From Bacteroidota bacterium (GTDB taxonomy: Bacteria > Bacteroidota > Bacteroidia > Chitinophagales > Chitinophagaceae), in assembly GCA_003175695.1 (NCBI GenBank), contig PSRA01000058.1, forward strand, positions 1-64,000: a DNA stretch of 64,000 bases, written 5' to 3'. Each line of letters begins with the position of its first letter. The first letter of the stretch is position 1. The notes beneath the pieces are model-generated. The model was not told the origin of the DNA, did no database searches, and saw only the letters and a list, made by a program, of their open reading frames with translations. A program made the translations under genes and the position numbers. Shown in pieces: positions 20,755 through 31,531 of the stretch.

Positions 20755-23166
20755 CTATTCACTGCGAAGGGTCTTCACCGGATTTTTTAATGCAGCTTTT
20801 ATCGATTGAAAACTTACAGTAGCTATCGTAATGAAGATAATTGTCGCTGCAGTTAAGGCGAATACACTTACAGAAATGATAATTCGGTAAGCAAAGTGTT
20901 GGAGCCAGGTATTCATAATCAACCAACCGATTGGAAATGAAATGACCAGGGAAAGCAGCGCCAGTTTCATAAAGTCTTTCGAAAGCATGAAAGTAACATC
21001 TTTCACTGAAGCGCCCACGACTTTGCGGATGCCAATTTCTTTTTGACGCTTTTGAGCCATAAAGGCAGCAAGGCCAAACAGGCCAAGACAGGAAATGATC
21101 ATGGCGATTCCTGCAGCATATCTTGATAGCACCGCTACTCTTTGTTCTGAAGCATACATTGCCTGATAATCTTCATCAAAAAATCGGTAATCCAATGGAA
21201 GGCCGTCGTTAAAATTCCTGTAGAATTTCTCGATTCTGGCGATCGTTTCTTTTTCCGATCCTGCTTTGATTTTTATCAATACCGTCGGATTTCGCGTACT
21301 ATATTCCATAAATGCAGGCCCGACCCTTTTATACAAAGATTGAAAATTAAAATCTTTCGCAACCCCTATAATTTGTTTCTTATGGCCCCATAGTGACACT
21401 GTTTTCCCTAGCGGGTTCTTCAAACCCATGGCAGCTATAGCTGATTCATTAAAGATGACAGACAAGCTATCCGACGAAAATTTGCTCGAGAAAGAACGTC
21501 CGTCTGCCATTTGAATGCCCAGTAAATTCAAGTAATCGTAATCACCACTCACTCCAAAATAATCAATATGTAAATTAGGATCTTACCCGTCCCAATCGAT
21601 GCCGCCTCCACCGTGCCCCACTTTGCCCAAAAGATCTCCGTTCATCGTTGTCGCATTCTTGACGCCCGGTATATTTTTTACATCATTTAAAAATGTCTCC
21701 TCCTGATCAAGCAATCTCCCTTCCACAGAAAACCGAATAATATTTTCCCTGTCATAACCCAGATTTTTTGTTTGGACGAGTTTCATTTGCTGGTATACAA
21801 TCAGGACGGCAATGATCAATACGGCAGAAATGGTGAATTGAAAAACAACCAATCCTTTCCTGATAAACGATGCGCCCGCAGAAGCAACCAGTTTACCTTT
21901 AAGTGCCGAGACTGGTTTGAAATTTGAAAGATAGATGGCGGGGTATAATCCGGCAATTATTCCAGTGAAGATGGGGAAGCCGAAAGCAAAAAGTATCAGA
22001 TTGGCGCTAATAGTCAACAATAATTCCTTGCCTGTAATTTGACTGAAGGCAGGAAGCAATAAGTAAGCAATCGTAATGGCGAGAGTCATGGCAAAATACG
22101 AAAGCATTATGGATTCAGCCATGTATTGAAACACAAGTGAAGTTCGCGAAGCGCCGATCACTTTACGAACACCCACTTCTCTCATTCTGCCGGCAGCCTT
22201 CACTGTTGAAAGGTTTATAAAATTGATACAAGCAATCAGCAAAATAAAAATAGCAATGACGGAAAGCAGCCGCACATATTCAATTCTTCCTCCCGCCCGC
22301 TTACCATTGACATAATTATTATTTAAATAACCATCGGAATAACGCTGCGCTACTAACTTACCTTCGTATTTAACCAAATCCGCGCCAGGATAAGCCGATT
22401 TGATTTTTTGAATTGTAAAATCTTTTATTCTATTGTTGAGCGCCGCAATATCAACTCCGGGCCTCAATACGATATAAGTCGATACCATGTTGCTCCCCCA
22501 AAAAGTAACGTCGCCCATGGTTCCGGCAAATTTCCGGGCATAGAAGTCAAAAGGAATTAGCATGTCGAATTGCATGGTCGCATTGGCCGGAGGTGCTTTA
22601 AAGACTCCCGCAACATTAAAAGGGCCACTCAAATCGATATCTCCAGCTTCATAATTCCAAAAAACAATTTTTCCAACAACGTTCATGCTGTTGAATAATT
22701 TCAGAGCAAGATTGTCTGATAAATAAATGCCTTTGACGCCTGAAACATTTTTGTAATTGCCACTAACAAGCGGGTAAGAAAACACGCGGAAAAAATCTTT
22801 TCCGGCAAATTGATGCTTTATTTTAATGCGCTTTTCATTATATGAAAGCACACTCGGATGCCCATCCTTATGTACCTGCACTGCAAATTCTATTTCAGGA
22901 ATAGCATTTTTCATTTCATCTGCCAATAAACCCTGGGTAATTTCATTGGTTTCGATTGAACCATCCACATTGGTATTATTCTTAAATACCTGATACAGAC
23001 GATTGTCATTAACGTTAAATTTATCAACCTTCAGTTCATCGTTTACCCACAAATAAATTAATAATATGCAGGCAAGTCCCGTTGACAATCCTAATAGATT
23101 GAGAGCCGCAAATTGTTTTTGTTTGAGGAGATTGCGGAGGGCGATTCTGAAGTTGTTCTTAAACAT
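20755..23166 (-). pseudogene. ABC transporter permease (MacB/FtsX type) interrupted by an in-frame TAA at 21583-21585
   Basis: ORFs 21583..23166 and 20755..21552 are in the same frame and separated only by TAA; readthrough gives ..IDWDG*DPNLHIDYFGVSGDYDYLNLLGIQMADGRSF.. Confidence 0.85.
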
Positions 23167-23494
23167 GCCAGTAATCTTATTTTAATTTGCTGGATTGTCA
23201 ACTCTTCGATTTTCAAGATACCTCCACCAAAAGCCGCCAAAGAAATGCCAGGCAGAAATCGACCTGTTAAGCAGCCTCTTGTGTTGGCAGGATAGTCAAA
23301 TACGTCCGGTTTTGATACAGTTAATGTCCATTTGTGAGATGAAATTGCAGTCGTCGACACTTAATAAAAAGATCTCCATAAATTTACTTATTGAATATCG
23401 TCACAAAACGTTAATACCAATTGCTTTCGAAAATTGAATCATCCTTATCTTAATCGTTGACGATAAATTGATTTATGATGTGAAAAATCAGATT

Positions 23495-24145
23495 ATGGAA
23501 AGCAAAAGTCTTAAATTGAAAGTTTCTCCCGCCATCGGTTCGGTATCGGCCGAATGCATTTCCACTTCCAAAAGCAAATATATTATGACGTTAGCTCATG
23601 GAGCCGGTGCCGGAATGAATCATTCATTCTTGACCAGACTCAGTGATCTTTTGTCTGAAGAAGGGATTGCAACGCTCCGGTTTAATTTTCCATTTACTGA
23701 GAATAAGAAAGGAAGACCGGACTTACCGGCTGTTGCCCACCAAACTGTTGAAGCAGCTATTTCGAAAGCAAAAGAATTGTTTCCTTCTCTTCCCCTGTTT
23801 GCTTCAGGCAAATCATTCGGAGGTCGAATGACATCGCAATATTTATCGTCTCATCCGGAAAGCCCGGTCAAAGGAATAGTTTTTTATGGCTTTCCGCTCC
23901 ATCCGCCCGGAAAGCCATCCGTAGAGAGAGGTGAGCATTTGAAGGCAATAAAAATCCCGATGCTTTTCTTACAAGGCACCAGGGACCAATTTGCTGAATG
24001 GAACTTAATAGAATCTACCAGCTCCTCTCTCGACAAAGCGACTTTAGTGCCTATCGAGGGCGCTAACCATGCATATAAAGCAGGAAAAAAGGATTTGTTG
24101 CCTGAGCTGGCAACTGCAACGTTAAAGTGGATTAGCAATTTGTAG
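23495..24145 (+). CDS. Alpha/beta hydrolase (dienelactone-hydrolase-like/TEX30 type)
   Basis: TLAHGAGAGMNHSFLTRLSDLL, FASGKSFGGRMTSQYLS, LQGTRDQFAEW. Confidence 0.85.
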   Translation: MESKSLKLKVSPAIGSVSAECISTSKSKYIMTLAHGAGAGMNHSFLTRLSDLLSEEGIATLRFNFPFTENKKGRPDLPAVAHQTVEAAISKAKELFPSLPLFASGKSFGGRMTSQYLSSHPESPVKGIVFYGFPLHPPGKPSVERGEHLKAIKIPMLFLQGTRDQFAEWNLIESTSSSLDKATLVPIEGANHAYKAGKKDLLPELATATLKWISNL

Positions 24146-24153
24146 AATCGTTA

Positions 24154-24810
24154 TTACTTCTTCTTCTGCATAAATCCCTGCTTTTCCAATTCTTCCACCA
24201 AAGCCTTTGTATAAAGCTCGCTTGACTTTTCGAGCTCCTGCGGATTCACCACCTTCGTTTGCATGGATACCAGGAGATCTTCTGTGCTTGCATCGTATAA
24301 ATTACTTTCAAGGTAATAAGTGTGCTCAGTAGTGTAATAGCCGGGAGTATACACCGCAGCACTGTTGTAATAATAGGCGCCAAATGTTCCATAGTAACCA
24401 TAATAAGGATATGGCGAGTATAATGTACTGGAAGGAGTATAATGTGTTTCTGACTTTACATCCATCAGCACCACAATAAAAATCGCATCGCAGCCTAATT
24501 TTCTAATATTTTGCAGCACCAGATCTTTTGGCGGAAGGTTTTCTTTGGTGCGGACAGGTCCGAATACATAATAACTCTTTTCGGATGGAATTCCCTTTTT
24601 CGCGGCTGCATCAGCAAGGTCATTCTCCATAACTGATTTCGCCAATTCGTCCTGGGTCATCACATTGATGAATACTTTTTTTACTTTTCTTTGACCTGGT
24701 TGTACTTTTTCTTTGTTCACATATGTTCCGATGACCGTTGCTTTGGTAGATGGGCCACATGAAAAGCAAATCACCGATAGAGAAAGGAGTAATGATGTAA
24801 TTGTTCGCAT
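24154..24810 (-). CDS. Putative lipoprotein with Tyr-rich segment
   Basis: 218 aa; lipobox-like SVICFSCGPS; YSPYPYYGYYGTFGAYYYNS. Confidence 0.6.
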   Translation of the reverse strand: MRTITSLLLSLSVICFSCGPSTKATVIGTYVNKEKVQPGQRKVKKVFINVMTQDELAKSVMENDLADAAAKKGIPSEKSYYVFGPVRTKENLPPKDLVLQNIRKLGCDAIFIVVLMDVKSETHYTPSSTLYSPYPYYGYYGTFGAYYYNSAAVYTPGYYTTEHTYYLESNLYDASTEDLLVSMQTKVVNPQELEKSSELYTKALVEELEKQGFMQKKK

Positions 24811-25114
24811 GGGCGTAAGTTACAAAGCAGTTCATATATTAATGGCAATTGTTTACGGTTAAACGCGCGATGAACCTATAGACGAAAAAGGTCAAATCAG
24901 AAACTTCCAACGTGTAGCTATGCACACCTATATGTCTATGTCGTAGAAAAGCTGACTCTCACACAAAACCAATAAAATTTCGGGCAGACAATCTGAATCA
25001 ATAACAAACAATCTATGTATCAAATCCGAACGATTTCGTATCCTATTTATCTCTTAACTCTATAAGTCTCAATCAGTCATCAACATGGCATAGTATTAGA
25101 ACTAAAAAATCCCT

Positions 25115-27499
25115 ATGCTAAAAAACTATCTCCTGCTTGCGTTTAAGAATTTCAGAAAACAGAAACTGTTTTCACTCATCAACATCCTTGGACTAACTGT
25201 AGGCATTACCTGCTGCCTCATGATTTTCCTTTTCATCACCAATGAATTCAGCTATGATAAATTCCATAAGAATGGGAAAGACATCTATCGCATTTACCGA
25301 ACGGCTAACACCAATGGTGAATTGAGAAATATCCCATGGGTTTCCCCGCCTTATGCACGCGCATTGGCCATCGATTATCCGGATGCAGTAAAAGCCGTCA
25401 CGCGCGTTCAACCAGACAATGACCTCGTCACTTACAACAATATTTCCTTTAACGAACAAAAAATATATCTGGTCGATAGCAATTTCTTTAGCTTCTTTAG
25501 TTTTCATCTTTTAAAAGGCGACCCCTTAACCGTTTTTAAAGATCCTTTGAGCATAGTGATGACTGAATCCGCTGCGAAGAAATATTTTGGAAAGGAAGAT
25601 CCCATTGGAAAAGTGGTGGATTTTAATAAGAAAATGCGATTAAAGGTGACCGGCATAGCAAAAGATATTCCTTCCAATTCGCATCTGGACTTTGACATGG
25701 TGGTGCCTTTGTCCAATTGGAAAGATGACTATTGGATGAACCAATGGCCTAACAATGGCCTTTTCACCTACCTGAGTTTGAGTCCTTCAGTGAAACCGGA
25801 AACGCTGCAAAAGCAATTCTCTCATTTCATGGACAAATATTTAGGGGAATTCTACCGCAAAGCCGGTTTCAAAATGGACCTCATCATGAAACCACTGGAA
25901 GGAATTTATTTTGAAGGAGAAAATCCTTTCGACAACGTAAAGCATGGAAGTAAAAGAATGGTGTATATTTTTATGAGTATCGCTGTGCTAATTCTGATTA
26001 TTGCCTGCATTAATTTCATGAATCTCGCTACGGCCCGCGCCACTGACCGCTCAAAAGAAGTGGGTCTCAGAAAAGTTATGGGTGCAGTGCGCAAAGAATT
26101 AGCCTGGCAATTCATATTTGAATCGCTGTTATTTTCACTCACGGCAACCGTGCTGTCGGTATTATTACTCCAGGCTGTGATGCCGGCATATAGCCGTTTT
26201 CTAGGTTATAAACTACCGACATATTGGTCCAATCCTATATTCTATATTTTTTTAGTTGGCGTTATTCTCGTGGTAGGCATGCTGGCCGGAAGTTACCCTG
26301 CCTTATTACTTTCGTCATTCTCCCCAATTGAATCACTAAGAGGAAAACTAAAGTTGGGAAAACGTGGCGCGTCTTTCCGGAAGGCGTTGGTAGTTTTTCA
26401 GTTTGGAATTTCTGTTTTGCTAATCGTCAGCGTCTCTGTTGTAATGATACAGATGCATTTTGTACAAACGACTGATCTTGGTTTCAATAAGGAACAATCC
26501 ATGATCGTTAAACTGGATAATGGCAAAATTTGGGACAACAAAATACAATTCAAGAACCAGGTGTCCGAAATCCCCGACGTATCGAGCGTATCATTAATGA
26601 CAGGCGAACCCGGAGGCTTTCACGACACCTATAGTTTCGAAGCTCAAAGTAAGCCAGGTGAAAAACTAATGTTGAATACAGAATTTGCCGATTTCGAATA
26701 TGTAAAAGCTCTGGGACTGAAAATGATTGCCGGCAGAGATTTTTCAGCTTCCTTTCCGACCGATTCAACTAATGCGGTAATCATTAACCGGGCTGCAGCC
26801 AAATTGCTTGGTTATGAACCTAAGGAAGCAGTAGGCAAATGGATAAAAAATGTTTCCGGAGACAGTTTACGAAGAACAATTGTTGGGGTCGTGGAAGATT
26901 ATCATTATGCGTCCCTGAGGCAGGTTATAGGGCCTTTGGTTATCTCTACAAAAAAAGATGACAGAAGATTAGCCCTGATCAAACTAAACACAGCGCATCT
27001 GCCCGGAACCATTGATCGCATAAAGAGAATTTACGCTGCCAATGCACCTGATTTTCCATTTGAATATACGTTCCTCGATGAAAAATTCGATGTTTTGTAC
27101 AAATCAGAAATTAAGCAGGAATCTTTACTAAGCATTTTCTCCGCCATTGCGATTTGTATTGCCTGCCTGGGATTATTCGGCCTTGCATCTTATACGGCTC
27201 TGAAACGAACAAAAGAAATTGGCGTAAGGAAAGTGCTGGGATCTTCTGTCGAGAATATCGTGTTGCTTCTCTCGAAAGATCTCTTGAAACCGGTGTTGTT
27301 GGGGACTATTATTGCTGTTCCTGCCGGATACCTAGTCATGCAAAACTGGTTGCAGAATTTCGCTTATCGTACAAGCATACCTTGGTGGCTTTTTGCTGTC
27401 GCTGCCTTGATTGCAGTTTCGATTGCATTAATAACGGTAAGCCTTCAGGCTGTACAAGCGGCTTTGGCAAATCCGGTGAAGTCGTTGAGAGTGGAATGA
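25115..27499 (+). CDS. ABC transporter permease, MacB_PCD/FtsX type
   Basis: 794 aa; paralogous to 2275..4644 and 20755..23166. Confidence 0.9.
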   Translation: MLKNYLLLAFKNFRKQKLFSLINILGLTVGITCCLMIFLFITNEFSYDKFHKNGKDIYRIYRTANTNGELRNIPWVSPPYARALAIDYPDAVKAVTRVQPDNDLVTYNNISFNEQKIYLVDSNFFSFFSFHLLKGDPLTVFKDPLSIVMTESAAKKYFGKEDPIGKVVDFNKKMRLKVTGIAKDIPSNSHLDFDMVVPLSNWKDDYWMNQWPNNGLFTYLSLSPSVKPETLQKQFSHFMDKYLGEFYRKAGFKMDLIMKPLEGIYFEGENPFDNVKHGSKRMVYIFMSIAVLILIIACINFMNLATARATDRSKEVGLRKVMGAVRKELAWQFIFESLLFSLTATVLSVLLLQAVMPAYSRFLGYKLPTYWSNPIFYIFLVGVILVVGMLAGSYPALLLSSFSPIESLRGKLKLGKRGASFRKALVVFQFGISVLLIVSVSVVMIQMHFVQTTDLGFNKEQSMIVKLDNGKIWDNKIQFKNQVSEIPDVSSVSLMTGEPGGFHDTYSFEAQSKPGEKLMLNTEFADFEYVKALGLKMIAGRDFSASFPTDSTNAVIINRAAAKLLGYEPKEAVGKWIKNVSGDSLRRTIVGVVEDYHYASLRQVIGPLVISTKKDDRRLALIKLNTAHLPGTIDRIKRIYAANAPDFPFEYTFLDEKFDVLYKSEIKQESLLSIFSAIAICIACLGLFGLASYTALKRTKEIGVRKVLGSSVENIVLLLSKDLLKPVLLGTIIAVPAGYLVMQNWLQNFAYRTSIPWWLFAVAALIAVSIALITVSLQAVQAALANPVKSLRVE

Positions 27500-27512
27500 T
27501 ATCACCAAAAGA

Positions 27513-27602
27513 GTTGACGGTTGGCGGTTGACAGCCTTTAGTAGTTCTACCTGGTTCTAATTAAGAAACTTAGTATAAAGACTGTCCACTGACAACTGTC
27601 TA
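27513..27602. repeat. Tandem heptamers GTTGACG-GTTGGCG-GTTGACA with inverted arm CTGTCCA-CTGACAA-CTGTCTA
   Basis: Direct 7-mers at 27513-27533; inverted 7-mers at 27582-27602. Confidence 0.75.
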
Positions 27603-27757
27603 CACTATTACTTGAAAACTTTACCATTGCAGGTATCGAAATCTTCCTGGTTCTGAAGTAAAACTGTACAATACAAGGAGGATCAAAATAAAATACCAGA
27701 TGAAAACCAGCAGGTTTGCAAATGGCTTAGGAAAATATTTAAGCAACCATTGATACA

Positions 27758-28870
27758 TTAGCTGAATAATTGTCTAAATTCTATACTTACCGCCGGGATA
27801 TTCTCTGTCCCTATTAATATACAACTGAAGGCAAACGCATGAAACACCCATATTCTTCCAAACCATTTGCCAAAAGGATGATGATTGATGAACTGAGAAA
27901 ATGCTGGCATTGCCTTTCTTGTCCTGACTGTGACCAGGATCAGAAGCGCCTGTAATGCTCCCCACAACACATATCGAATCGATATCTCATGCCAAAGAGC
28001 CAGAACAAGCATCGATGCGATGAGTGCAAACCAACGCTGCCTGGACAATGCTGCTAATGGGTAAAATACATAATCCCGACACCAGCTCGACAAAGATATA
28101 TGCCAACGTTGCCAGAAGTCTTGCATATTCGTGGCCAGAAAAGGGGAATTAAAATTTTCCATCACACGGATTCCCCAGACGAGTCCCATGCCAATTGCCA
28201 GGTCTGAAAAGCCTGCAAATTGAAAATATGCATTGCCAGTGAATGAAACTGTCTGCAGGTAAATCTTCAACAAATTTGAATCAGCCTGCGCCGCAAGTTG
28301 AGTAAGTTTAGCAGCGAAAATAAAATTGCCTAAAAAGTTGATCTTGACCAACCCATACAGCAAACGCTCCAATCCCTCTGAGAACATGTAAGGATCCCAT
28401 TTATATCTTCTGAGGCTACGCTGAAATTCCGGCATCCTGTGTATTGGACCTATGAGCATGACCGGTAGAAAGAGTAAATATTCAAGATATTCTAGGAAAG
28501 CTGGTTTTTTCATCCCCGATTTATAGCATTCAAAGGCAACATGCACCTGGCGGAAGGCATAATATGACAATCCCAGGGGAATAATCCAATGATTGACCTT
28601 GTATCCGGCTTTGTATACGAAAAGTGGGAGAATTGGGAGAACAATCGTAAGGAATACACCCAATTTTCTAAATCTGAAATAATTATTCTTCCAAATCAAC
28701 CATTGCAGAAATGCCACTAGCAGCATAATCAGAACCGAAAGCGGTGCAAACCATCCAAGAACTACCAGCGTAGTCAACATCATAATTTTTGGCCGCCAAT
28801 AATTTGGCAATTGCCACACCAATGGAGAACTTATCAGCACCAACGCTAAGAAAATCAATTGTAACTTCAT
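27758..28870 (-). CDS. MBOAT family O-acyltransferase (DltB/AlgI-like)
   Basis: 'PIHRMPEFQRSLRRYKWDPYMFSEGLERLLYGLVK...GLVWGIRVMENFNSPFLATNMQDFWQRWHISLSSWCRDYVFYPLA...ALWHEISIRYVLWGALQA'; ATG at 28870 gives ATGA overlap with the upstream gene. Confidence 0.92.
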   Translation of the reverse strand: MKLQLIFLALVLISSPLVWQLPNYWRPKIMMLTTLVVLGWFAPLSVLIMLLVAFLQWLIWKNNYFRFRKLGVFLTIVLPILPLFVYKAGYKVNHWIIPLGLSYYAFRQVHVAFECYKSGMKKPAFLEYLEYLLFLPVMLIGPIHRMPEFQRSLRRYKWDPYMFSEGLERLLYGLVKINFLGNFIFAAKLTQLAAQADSNLLKIYLQTVSFTGNAYFQFAGFSDLAIGMGLVWGIRVMENFNSPFLATNMQDFWQRWHISLSSWCRDYVFYPLAALSRQRWFALIASMLVLALWHEISIRYVLWGALQALLILVTVRTRKAMPAFSQFINHHPFGKWFGRIWVFHAFAFSCILIGTENIPAVSIEFRQLFS

Positions 28871-29715
28871 AATGATTTTAATTGAAGGGCAACTTCTCTG
28901 CAAAAAGAATTTGTAAAGAACCTGCTGCCTTTAAGACTCATATGAGTCCGATCACAAAAGAATGTGGAATCAAGATCCAGTTTGTTGTTAAAATATTCCA
29001 GTTTTATCTTTTGCCTCAGGTAGCGCAAATTGGTATTGAATGCACTTGTATCCGCTCTGTGCCATTTTTTAAATTCCTCTGATTTTTCGATGGGGAAATT
29101 GACAAACAGGAAATGGGTCCCTTTTGACTGCCACGCGGCCGCAAGTTCTCGGAAGGAAGAAATATCCGTGGAATCTATCAAACCATTTCTTAATTGTTCC
29201 ACGGTTTTATTGGACACTATCACATTTGGGCGTCTGTCCGGAGAGTATGATTGGTACGCTGAATCCGGATTGATCAACATTCGAAACAGATAGAGATATT
29301 CATTTAAAAATGTTTCATTCAAGGCACGATATGATAACATGTTGGCTTCAACTACAACAATATCCGGTCGTAATTGATCCAATAATTTCATGTTGTCGGC
29401 GAAATTTGACAATGTGCCTCCACGCTTAAATAACTTTACCAGAACTATTGGCTTGCCTGAAATTTCCTTAACTCTTGATTCTATTTTTTCGCTGCTATCC
29501 AGTCCACACTCAACCAGCGAGGTGCCAATGACCAGCACAATGGGTCTGTCTTTGGCGTTAGCGAATTTCCCGGCTACGTACCTGGACTTTGATTCAAAAT
29601 CATATTTAGTTTGCGATCGCTCAAGATGGTTAAGGAGCGGTATCATCAAAAGAACGGCTACAGGCAGGAAAAACCAAATGGCGAGCGGTGGAAATATTTT
29701 CTGGAAATTATCCAT
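28867..29715 (-). CDS. SGNH/DltD-like membrane-anchored protein
   Basis: 282 aa; N-terminal TM, 'PIVLVIGTSLVECGLDSSEKI' GTS motif, C-term 'FFCDRTHMSLKGSRFFTNSF' (D..H). Confidence 0.75.
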   Translation of the reverse strand: MDNFQKIFPPLAIWFFLPVAVLLMIPLLNHLERSQTKYDFESKSRYVAGKFANAKDRPIVLVIGTSLVECGLDSSEKIESRVKEISGKPIVLVKLFKRGGTLSNFADNMKLLDQLRPDIVVVEANMLSYRALNETFLNEYLYLFRMLINPDSAYQSYSPDRRPNVIVSNKTVEQLRNGLIDSTDISSFRELAAAWQSKGTHFLFVNFPIEKSEEFKKWHRADTSAFNTNLRYLRQKIKLEYFNNKLDLDSTFFCDRTHMSLKGSRFFTNSFCREVALQLKSL

Positions 29716-31522
29716 GCTTTTCTTTAATCAGTTCAGTTGCTCTGCGGAGGCTGTTCATCGTGATGACTTCGGCCGTACTGAACCGGATTCTGAAATGATG
29801 TTCAAGAGAAGTTATAAAACTAAGATGTGCCAAAGAATCCCAGCCTCCGACAGTTTGCGATGTATCCTGGATGGAAAGTTTCCAGGCCGGAATCTGGAAT
29901 GACTCTGCCGCTATTTTCAAAACATCTTCGGCCAATTGTCCGTTTACTGGATTTGGCTTCAGCGTTTCCTTTGATAACTGATCTTTCAAGGCATTTAATT
30001 GTACTTTACCAGATACTCCTTTTGGCAAAGCGTCAACTATATATATTCTCGCAGGGACTTTTTTCTCTTCGAGGAATTGGCGGCAGTGCTCCACAATTTC
30101 AAGGCTTGTAGCAGCATGCGCAGATTTTAACACGACAGCAGCAACAAGTTTTTCTCCGAAGACTTCATCAGGCATACCAAGAACGCAGGATTCGGATATA
30201 GCCGGATGCTTTAGCAGGCATTCAGTAACCTCCTCTGGCTGAATATTGATTCCGCCGCAAATAACCAGGTTTTTCTTTCGCCCTTTAATAAGAACAAATC
30301 CGTTCTCATCTTGTAAAGCCAGGTCCCCGGTATAAAACCATGCGTCGTTTATTGCTTCGGTGGTTCTTATCGGATCATCCCAATAATTTTTCATGATATG
30401 CTCACCATTCAAACATAATTCTCCAATTTCTCCCTTTCCAACATCCACTCCTGTTTCATTTATGATTCGAATATTGCAATCGACTGGTTTACCAACTGTA
30501 TATTTTCGATATGTGCCAGGAAAGGGGCCGCAAAACAAACTTCCGGCTACTGTTTCTGTAAGTCCATAAATATTGCAGACCCCAACTTTGAAGATCGACT
30601 CAAATTGATCCCAAACTGGGGCATCCAAATGCGCAGAAACTGAGAGAATTGCTTTGAATTCGGGATACTGAAAACTGTCTTCGTAGTTATCTGAAAACTG
30701 AGTGAACAGGTTCAGCATAGCGGGCACAGCAAAAAAATGAGTGATGCTATTCGCAAAACAATAGTCGAGTAAAAACGGGATCTTTTCAATTGTAAAGCGA
30801 AATGGATTATGCCACGTGCACCCCACATAGGCAGATAATAATGGGCCCTGGATGCATCCGTCCGCATGGCACAACATAAGTTGGTTTAACAAGGCACTGT
30901 CAGGATTCAGATCATAGACCTTTTTCAAAGTAGCTAAATGTGCAGCCAAATTTCCGTGCGTAATAGCAACTCCCTTTGAATCGGCTGTGGTGCCCGAAGT
31001 AAAAATTATATATGCATATACGCTAGAAGGACGCGATTCAGGAATAGATGCCGCCGGGTTTGCTTTCTCAAGCAGAGAAAGATAATCATTGGAAGGTTGC
31101 TCTGTTTTTTGTTTTTGAAGAAATTTTGAAAGGATGCCTCCAGTAGACGCCGCATTTTTCCGATAAGACAAAACAGTAGTGGATTCGGTTGATAAAATCT
31201 TCCAATTTTCCAATGCGGTAATATCTGCAATCAGGCATTTCGGAGAAGTGCGCCTCAGGATGCTCGCGGCTCTCGGTTCTTTCGACTCCGGGTCAGCTAT
31301 CACAGCAGTTATACCGTTTGCCAAAGCAGCAAGAAAAAGAGCGCTCATTTCACTTTCATCAGAAACCGCCAGCATAATCCGATCTCCCTGGCGGATGTTG
31401 AGCGATTCAAAAAGTCCCGAAATTTTTTTGATCTTTTCCTGCAGCCATTGATAGGAATAGCTTTTATTTTCAGTCTGAAGGAAAATTTTTGTGGACGATT
31501 GAGAAAAGAGGTTTTGCAGCAT
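29708..31522 (-). CDS. AMP-dependent ligase (adenylation domain) fused to C-terminal acyl/peptidyl carrier domain
   Basis: 604 aa; 'YIIFTSGTTADSKGVAITHGNL', 'NIYGLTETVAG', 'YTGDLALQDENGFVLIKGRKKNLVICGGINIQP', carrier 'GGWDSLAHLSFITSLEHHF'. Confidence 0.92.
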   Translation of the reverse strand: MLQNLFSQSSTKIFLQTENKSYSYQWLQEKIKKISGLFESLNIRQGDRIMLAVSDESEMSALFLAALANGITAVIADPESKEPRAASILRRTSPKCLIADITALENWKILSTESTTVLSYRKNAASTGGILSKFLQKQKTEQPSNDYLSLLEKANPAASIPESRPSSVYAYIIFTSGTTADSKGVAITHGNLAAHLATLKKVYDLNPDSALLNQLMLCHADGCIQGPLLSAYVGCTWHNPFRFTIEKIPFLLDYCFANSITHFFAVPAMLNLFTQFSDNYEDSFQYPEFKAILSVSAHLDAPVWDQFESIFKVGVCNIYGLTETVAGSLFCGPFPGTYRKYTVGKPVDCNIRIINETGVDVGKGEIGELCLNGEHIMKNYWDDPIRTTEAINDAWFYTGDLALQDENGFVLIKGRKKNLVICGGINIQPEEVTECLLKHPAISESCVLGMPDEVFGEKLVAAVVLKSAHAATSLEIVEHCRQFLEEKKVPARIYIVDALPKGVSGKVQLNALKDQLSKETLKPNPVNGQLAEDVLKIAAESFQIPAWKLSIQDTSQTVGGWDSLAHLSFITSLEHHFRIRFSTAEVITMNSLRRATELIKEKHG

Positions 31523-31531
31523 AAATTAGAT

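Noticed and set aside
21583-21585. Programmed readthrough or recoding at the in-frame TAA
   Set aside because: No sign of selenocysteine/pyrrolysine context (it is TAA) and the paralog has AAA; simple nonsense mutation or sequencing error is more economical.
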